This document shows positions 5,992-9,522 of a DNA stretch of 9,522 bases, piece after piece (position 1 is the first letter of the stretch; each line of letters opens with the position of its first letter). A program made the translations under genes and the position numbers. Where the stretch lies: positions 1 to 9,522 of the forward strand of contig CANJOX010000107.1 of NCBI GenBank assembly GCA_947475795.1, written 5' to 3'. Source of the stretch: Gemmatimonadota bacterium (GTDB taxonomy: Bacteria > Gemmatimonadota > Gemmatimonadetes > Gemmatimonadales > Gemmatimonadaceae). The notes below the pieces were generated by a model. It searched no databases and had not been told where the DNA came from. It worked only from the letters and a program-made list of their open reading frames with translations.

Positions 5992-6420
5992 CTACTGCCA
6001 GCTGGTGATGTCGGCGTCCTCGCCCACACCGCCGGGCCGCCCGTCGGCCCCGTACGTCAGCAGGTCGTAGGTGCCGGGATTGACGGTGCCGGGCGCCAGG
6101 TACACATACGGCCGTCCCCACGGATCCACGGGGACCGGCTTGCGCAGGTACGGCTCCGTCCAGCCCACCGGCGGCTCGATGACCGGCTTCTGCCAGAGTG
6201 CGTCGAGCCCTTGGGCCGTGCTGGGATACCGGCCGTGGTCGAGGCGGTACGCGTCAAGCGCGGTCCCGAAACTCTCGATCTGCGCCTTGGCCGTGGCCAC
6301 GCGCGCGTCGTTGACATTCCGGAAGAGATTGGGCGCCACAAAGGTGGCCAGCACGGCGATCACGACGATCACGACCAGCACCTCGATCAGCGTGAAGGCG
6401 CGCCGCATGCGCGCCGTCAC
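5992..6420 (-). CDS. gspG: Type II secretion system major pseudopilin GspG
   Basis: 142 aa with a GTG start at 6420, overlapping the upstream stop as GTGA. An alternative ATG at 6408 would leave only a four-residue leader. The class III leader MTARMRRA is followed by FTLIEVLVVI, so Phe9 becomes Phe1 and Glu13 becomes Glu5 of the mature pilin after prepilin peptidase cleavage and N-methylation. The hydrophobic helix runs about 9-31. The globular part has the family features: GRYPSTAQGLDAL, LRKPVPVDPWGRPY, and a C-terminal GADG...GEDADITSW segment that forms the calcium site and stabilises the pseudopilus. The residue before the cleavage site is Ala instead of the usual Gly. GspG forms the periplasmic pseudopilus that pushes substrates through the outer-membrane secretin. 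No other gsp gene is in the window. Some Gemmatimonadota-like genomes scatter these genes, but I cannot check that here. Confidence 0.92.
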   Translation of the reverse strand: MTARMRRAFTLIEVLVVIVVIAVLATFVAPNLFRNVNDARVATAKAQIESFGTALDAYRLDHGRYPSTAQGLDALWQKPVIEPPVGWTEPYLRKPVPVDPWGRPYVYLAPGTVNPGTYDLLTYGADGRPGGVGEDADITSWQ

Positions 6421-7076
6421 TCGCCGCGGATCTTGAGCGAGTCGGCCGTGAACAGGCGGGGATCAACCCACCCGGTGATGTCCGGGGAGCGCACCTGCCG
6501 CCAGCCGGCGCGGTCGGTGCCCAGCATGGCGCGCGACTCCGGCTTGATGACCCCAACCACCTGTCCGCCACGGCTGGCATCATCGCGCACGTTCACCCAC
6601 GTCCGCGCCACGGCCGGCGTCCACGTGATGCTGTCGGTCGCGACGCCCGCGACCGGCATCGCCGGGGCAGCCCCAGCGACCGCGGCCGACGGTTCCAGTC
6701 CCGAGGAGACAGACGGCGCGTCCGCGACCGGAACCGCCGCGGGCGTTTGCGCGGCCGACGCGTACGTCCGCGGGGGCCGCGCGGTCACCGACAACGGCGA
6801 CCCGAAGGTCCACGCCGCACCAGCCACCGTCACGGAGAGCAACACTGCCGCGGCGGAGCGCCAGACCGTGGGCGACTGCCATGAGGGCGCGGGGAGCACG
6901 CCGCACCAGTGACAGGTGGCATCGGCCCGGTGCATGATCCCGCAGCCACGGCAACGCGACAATTTGGCCCGTTCCCCGCGCGCGTTCAGCAGGTGAAAGG
7001 GCTTCGCGCACCGGGGACACTGCGAGGCAGCGACCAGTGCTTTCGAACCACAGTGCGTGCAGCGGAGATAGGCCAT
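6417..7076 (-). CDS. Zinc-ribbon / single-helix / SH3-domain membrane protein
   Basis: 219 aa from the ATG at 7076. The frame stays open to 7208, but the added residues are Pro/Arg-rich with no domain, while the ATG opens directly on a zinc ribbon. Two four-cysteine ribbons are visible: Cys6-x2-Cys9 with Cys20-x2-Cys23, and Cys42-x2-Cys45 with Cys55-x2-Cys58. One hydrophobic helix follows at about 72-92, then an Ala/Pro/Val-rich linker to about 158. The C-terminal 60 residues match a bacterial SH3 domain (VNVRDDAS, GWRQVRS, ITGWVDPRLF). The positive-inside pattern puts the ribbons in the cytosol and the SH3 domain in the periplasm, where such domains often bind peptidoglycan. Its stop codon overlaps the gspG GTG by 4 bp, so the two are probably translationally coupled. 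I do not know a named family for the full architecture. Confidence 0.82.
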   Translation of the reverse strand: MAYLRCTHCGSKALVAASQCPRCAKPFHLLNARGERAKLSRCRGCGIMHRADATCHWCGVLPAPSWQSPTVWRSAAAVLLSVTVAGAAWTFGSPLSVTARPPRTYASAAQTPAAVPVADAPSVSSGLEPSAAVAGAAPAMPVAGVATDSITWTPAVARTWVNVRDDASRGGQVVGVIKPESRAMLGTDRAGWRQVRSPDITGWVDPRLFTADSLKIRGE

Positions 7077-7148
7077 GGGACCGTGTGGCCGAGTGAGCGA
7101 GCCGAGCGGTGAATACGGACAAGGTGGGCGATGTGCGGCGCCCGGAAC

Positions 7149-7177
7149 AGCGTACATCGGTGACAACGGTGTCACAA
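7149..7177 (-). promoter_or_regulatory. Weak sigma-70-like promoter candidate
   Basis: Read on the minus strand, TTGTGA (7172-7177) and TACGCT (7149-7154) are 17 bp apart and match four and three of six consensus bases. They lie 73-101 bp upstream of the zinc-ribbon ATG. The 16-bp palindrome covers most of the spacer and part of the -35, which is where a repressor would sit. The base matches alone are poor; the call depends on position and the palindrome. Confidence 0.22.
7160..7175. promoter_or_regulatory. Perfect interrupted palindrome GTGACA-N4-TGTCAC, likely operator
   Basis: The 6-bp arms are perfect inverted repeats around ACGG, giving a 16-bp dyad 84-99 bp before the zinc-ribbon gene start. 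Its size and symmetry suit a dimeric helix-turn-helix regulator. No run of T follows on either strand, so it is not an intrinsic terminator. I cannot name the regulator. Confidence 0.4.
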
Positions 7178-7296
7178 TGAACGATGCACGGCCAGAGGAA
7201 CGGCACACAATTGGGCCGTCGCGCGGATTCCGCTACGTGACGGCAAGCAAACGGGAAAGAAACCCTGACGAGAAGGACAGAACGTCCGCCCGCGCG

Positions 7297-7776
7297 CTAC
7301 AACAGCGTGGGGTTCCGCCGCCAGACCGATACCGTGAGGGCCGTCGCAAACGTGACCCAGCCCAGGTACGGGAGCAACAGCAGGCCGGCCACGGTGTCCT
7401 GACGCCAGAAGGCGATCAGGGTGAGCACGATCGCCAGCCAGAGGCACACGACTTCCACCGTGGCGCCCACCCCGGTGCGCCGCACGAAGAAGAACCAGCT
7501 CCACGCCGCATTCAGCAGCAGCTGGACCGCGTAGAGCGACAACTCGACCCGAGCGCCGGTAAAGCCAAGCTCGCGCCAGATGCGCCACGCCGCGATCCCC
7601 ATGACCACGTAGAGCACCGACCATGCCGGCCCGAACAACCAGGCAGGGGGGGCCCACGATGGCCGGTCGAGGGTGGCATAGAAGGCACCGGCCTGACGCG
7701 CGGTGACGGCGCCACCGATGGCGGCGAGGCTGGTGCCAAAGATCCAGGCGAGCAAGCTCGGAAGTGATTGCAGCAT
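7297..7776 (-). CDS. tspO: TspO/MBR family membrane protein
   Basis: 159 aa, typical for the family, with five hydrophobic helices. Family motifs in order: RPSWAPPAWLFGPAWSVLY (38-56), MGIAAW (59-64), QLLLNAAWSWFFF (85-97), and LLPYLGWVTFAT (134-145). Bacterial TspO proteins are inner-membrane (or outer-membrane in Rhodobacter) tetrapyrrole-binding proteins that affect porphyrin levels and stress or light regulation; the exact activity is debated. The last helix has Leu-Thr (147-148) where most members have Leu-Asn; Asn155 near the end is kept. It lies 66 bp downstream of the TPR-methyltransferase on the same strand and could be co-transcribed, though a GC-rich hairpin lies between them. No strong Shine-Dalgarno precedes the ATG at 7776. 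Confidence 0.92.
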   Translation of the reverse strand: MLQSLPSLLAWIFGTSLAAIGGAVTARQAGAFYATLDRPSWAPPAWLFGPAWSVLYVVMGIAAWRIWRELGFTGARVELSLYAVQLLLNAAWSWFFFVRRTGVGATVEVVCLWLAIVLTLIAFWRQDTVAGLLLLPYLGWVTFATALTVSVWRRNPTLL

Positions 7777-7799
7777 CGCTGCAAGATGCCGTACCCCGA

Positions 7800-7818
7800 C
7801 CGCCCGCGTAATGGGCGG
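7800..7818 (-). terminator. GC-rich hairpin after the methyltransferase gene, no U-tract
   Basis: CCGCCC (7800-7805) and GGGCGG (7813-7818) pair around a 7-nt loop, starting 24 bp after the methyltransferase stop. No run of T follows on the minus strand, so it is not a classic intrinsic terminator. It could be a weak attenuator or a 3'-end-protecting hairpin, or chance in GC-rich DNA. Confidence 0.25.
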
Positions 7819-7842
7819 CGGGCAGACATCACGACGGGCAAC

Positions 7843-9522
7843 TCAGCGGGGCGCGCACCAGAACTGATACATCGCGGCAAAGGTGTCGGGGTGCGCCTGC
7901 TCGAAGGCATCCCATGCGGCGAGATCCAGCCAGCCGCCGGGATGCGCCGCGAGAAATCGCGCTTGCACCGGCGCGGGCAACTGGAACCCCAGAAAGCGCA
8001 GCCCCAGCGTGTCGAGGTCGGCCGCGATCTGCGGCAGGGTGTAGCTGCGCTCCTGCACGTGCATGAGCAGGTCGCGCGCGCCGCTGGTGGAATAGAAATC
8101 CACAAAGGCGAGGACGCCGCGCGCCGGATCGTGCGCGGAGAGCGCGCGAATGGCCTGCCGCGCGGCCCGGATCCCGGCATCGGTGGGGGGAAACGCTTCC
8201 GCGCGCACGTACGCGCGCGCCGCGTCGATCCGGGCGCGCGCGGCGGTGGCATAGAGCCCCACTTTCATCACGCCGTGTGGCGCGAGCACGCCTAACAGGC
8301 GCTGCCAGCCGGCGAGCGGATCGGCCAGATGATGCAGCACCCCCGAACAGCTCACGATCGCGAAGCGCCCCAGCGACGCATCGATCGCCAGAATGTCGCC
8401 GTGCCCGAAGCGCACGTTCGGAACCTTGTAGTGCTCGGCCATGCGGGATGCATACGCCAGGCTCGCACGGCTGAGGTCGAGGGACAGGACCTCTGCATCA
8501 GGGAACGACAGCGCCATCTGGATGGGCTGCTGCCCGCTGCCGCCGCCGGCCACGAGGATGGACCGCCCCGCCGGGACCGTCGGCGCGTCGGGGCGCAGCC
8601 CACGCACGAACGCCGCCACCGTGGTCACGGCTGGCCGCTGCAACGTGATCCACCGCGGGTAGGGGTGCTCCTCGTACATCGCGCGCACCTGCGAGGACAC
8701 GCCGGCGGTGAACGCCGTCAGTGCGGGCAGGCGCGCCGCAATGGCGCGTTCGGTGTCGTACGCCTCGAGCTGATCACGGAGCAGCGGCTGCAACTCGGCG
8801 GGCCAGTGGGCGCGATCCGGCTCCGTGCGCGGCAGGCGGTCGGCGAATGGGCGCAGCGTGTCGTACATCGCGACGCCCAGCAGCGGGACCACCGCGCCTG
8901 CGAGCGATGGCAGCCCGGCCAGCCGGTGACGCAACCGGTCCACGATGACCTGTTCGTCGTCGCCCACGGGCCAGCTGTACCCGGTGTTGAAGCACTGCGC
9001 GGCCAGCGCCGCCGCCAATGGCAGCAGCGCCAATGGGAGCGCCAACGGCACCAGCGATGCCGTATCGATGGCGTCGTCGTCAGCCGCCCGCTGCAGCAGC
9101 GCGCGACGCAGCCCCACGAGCACCGTTTCGATGGACGGATCGGACACCAGCACCCGCGGCAGCACCGCGAGCAGCAGCGTATCCGCCGCGAGCGCGTCCA
9201 CCGCGGCCGGTGCCACGCGACACGGATCCCCGCCCTGCGCCAGCGCCGCCTCGATGGCCCGGTACGCCGGACTCGCCTGCACCAACCCCAGTGCCGCGCC
9301 CGCGATCGTCTGCGTGGCAATCGCGTCGTCGTGGCACAGCGCGAGCAGCACGGTGCGCACGAGCGGGCTGCCGCTCCCCAACGAGACGCCCTGCAGCAGG
9401 AGCGCGAGGCGCTCGCGCAACGCGGGGTGCTGCGGCGACGCCGCCACGGCCTCGAACAGCAGCACGAGCGCCTCCTGCAGACGGCCGGCCAGCTGCAGCG
9501 TGCTCGCGAGGTTGAGCTGCGC
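7843..9522 (-). CDS. TPR-repeat / class I SAM methyltransferase fusion, partial
   Basis: The frame is open from the right edge to a TGA at 7843-7845; 559 codons are visible and the N-terminus is missing. A GTG at 9465 could be mistaken for the start, but the codons before it read as a TPR helix pair (NLASTLQLAGRLQEAL), so the gene continues beyond the window. The N-terminal part is alpha-helical and Ala/Leu-rich. At about 8650-8680 comes the YEEHPYPRW motif typical of TPR-methyltransferase fusions. The methyltransferase core follows: motif I LVAGGGSGQQP (about 8535-8565), acidic SLDLS (about 8480), GHGDILAID (about 8380-8405) and SCSGVLHHLADP (about 8325-8360). The substrate is unknown; TPR fusions of this type are often linked to surface polysaccharide or protein methylation. 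No disruption is visible in the sequence seen. Confidence 0.88.
   Translation of the reverse strand, partial: AQLNLASTLQLAGRLQEALVLLFEAVAASPQHPALRERLALLLQGVSLGSGSPLVRTVLLALCHDDAIATQTIAGAALGLVQASPAYRAIEAALAQGGDPCRVAPAAVDALAADTLLLAVLPRVLVSDPSIETVLVGLRRALLQRAADDDAIDTASLVPLALPLALLPLAAALAAQCFNTGYSWPVGDDEQVIVDRLRHRLAGLPSLAGAVVPLLGVAMYDTLRPFADRLPRTEPDRAHWPAELQPLLRDQLEAYDTERAIAARLPALTAFTAGVSSQVRAMYEEHPYPRWITLQRPAVTTVAAFVRGLRPDAPTVPAGRSILVAGGGSGQQPIQMALSFPDAEVLSLDLSRASLAYASRMAEHYKVPNVRFGHGDILAIDASLGRFAIVSCSGVLHHLADPLAGWQRLLGVLAPHGVMKVGLYATAARARIDAARAYVRAEAFPPTDAGIRAARQAIRALSAHDPARGVLAFVDFYSTSGARDLLMHVQERSYTLPQIAADLDTLGLRFLGFQLPAPVQARFLAAHPGGWLDLAAWDAFEQAHPDTFAAMYQFWCAPR

Larger units (their letters stand above)
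7077..7296. other. Intergenic region upstream of the zinc-ribbon/gspG/gluQ operon
   Basis: These 220 bp lie between the TspO stop and the zinc-ribbon gene start, both on the minus strand. They should contain the promoter of the three-gene operon and any TspO terminator. The only clear structure is the palindrome at 7160-7175. A small GGAC/GTCC stem at 7275-7287 just after the TspO stop has four pairs and no U-tract, too weak to call a terminator. The DNA is somewhat less GC-rich than the flanking genes. No small gene with a convincing start and composition was found. Confidence 0.5.

Noticed and set aside
5266..6912. 548-codon open frame on the plus strand
   Set aside because: It runs antisense across gluQ, gspG and the zinc-ribbon gene, all with clear family motifs. 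It reflects GC-rich codon bias.
7077..7208. 44-residue N-terminal extension of the zinc-ribbon protein
   Set aside because: The extra residues have no domain and would cover the only intergenic space and palindrome. The ATG at 7076 begins at the first zinc ribbon.
7275..7287. Small GGAC/GTCC hairpin after tspO
   Set aside because: The stem is four pairs with a 5-nt loop and no U-tract, which is within chance expectation.
7151..7776. Functional link between TspO (tetrapyrrole binding) and the putative heme proteins at 1571-2744
   Set aside because: They are more than 4 kb apart on opposite strands with unrelated genes between them. Nothing in the sequence ties them.
9463..9465. GTG as the start of the methyltransferase gene
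   Set aside because: The codons upstream to the window edge remain open and read as a TPR helix pair, so the gene continues beyond the edge.

Overview
The window is GC-rich, gene-dense bacterial chromosome. Its content (BamA/TamA-type outer-membrane protein, type II secretion pseudopilin, Tat-exported Rieske proteins) points to a diderm with a respiratory chain. The mix of genes and codon usage recalls Gemmatimonadota, but that is an impression and no marker gene here proves it. I see no rRNA, tRNA, CRISPR array, insertion sequence or phage gene, and no stretch longer than about 220 bp lacks a gene.

Layout. (1) 1-1393, minus strand: N-terminal 464 codons of a POTRA plus beta-barrel outer-membrane protein, running off the left edge. 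(2) 1394-1570: divergent intergenic region with a 9-bp direct repeat at 11-bp period, a weak -10-like hexamer and a good Shine-Dalgarno. (3) 1571-5094, plus strand: a compact five-gene run. It holds a small membrane protein whose four histidines are spaced as in the di-heme ligands of cytochrome b561, an unassigned four-helix membrane protein, two different Tat-exported Rieske [2Fe-2S] proteins, and a secreted M20-family metallopeptidase. (4) 5098-7076, minus strand: a tight three-gene operon of zinc-ribbon/SH3 membrane protein, GspG pseudopilin and glutamyl-Q tRNA(Asp) synthetase, convergent with the peptidase with 3 bp between stop codons. (5) 7077-7296: intergenic region with a perfect 16-bp interrupted palindrome. 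(6) 7297-9522, minus strand: a TspO/MBR protein preceded by a large TPR-methyltransferase fusion that runs off the right edge.

The part most worth attention is 1571-3752. A putative b561-type di-heme protein, a second histidine-containing membrane protein, a soluble-type Tat Rieske protein and a probable Tat-lipoprotein Rieske sit together. This could be a small membrane electron-transfer module unlike the standard bc1/b6f operon. The heme-binding and complex-forming parts are inference from residue patterns. The Rieske assignments are direct from motifs. The two Rieske proteins differ in residues known to tune cluster potential, and both carry an unusual CxxC just before the twin-arginine motif.

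The remaining genes are mostly recognisable families. The 464-codon outer-membrane protein and the methyltransferase are cut by the window edges.
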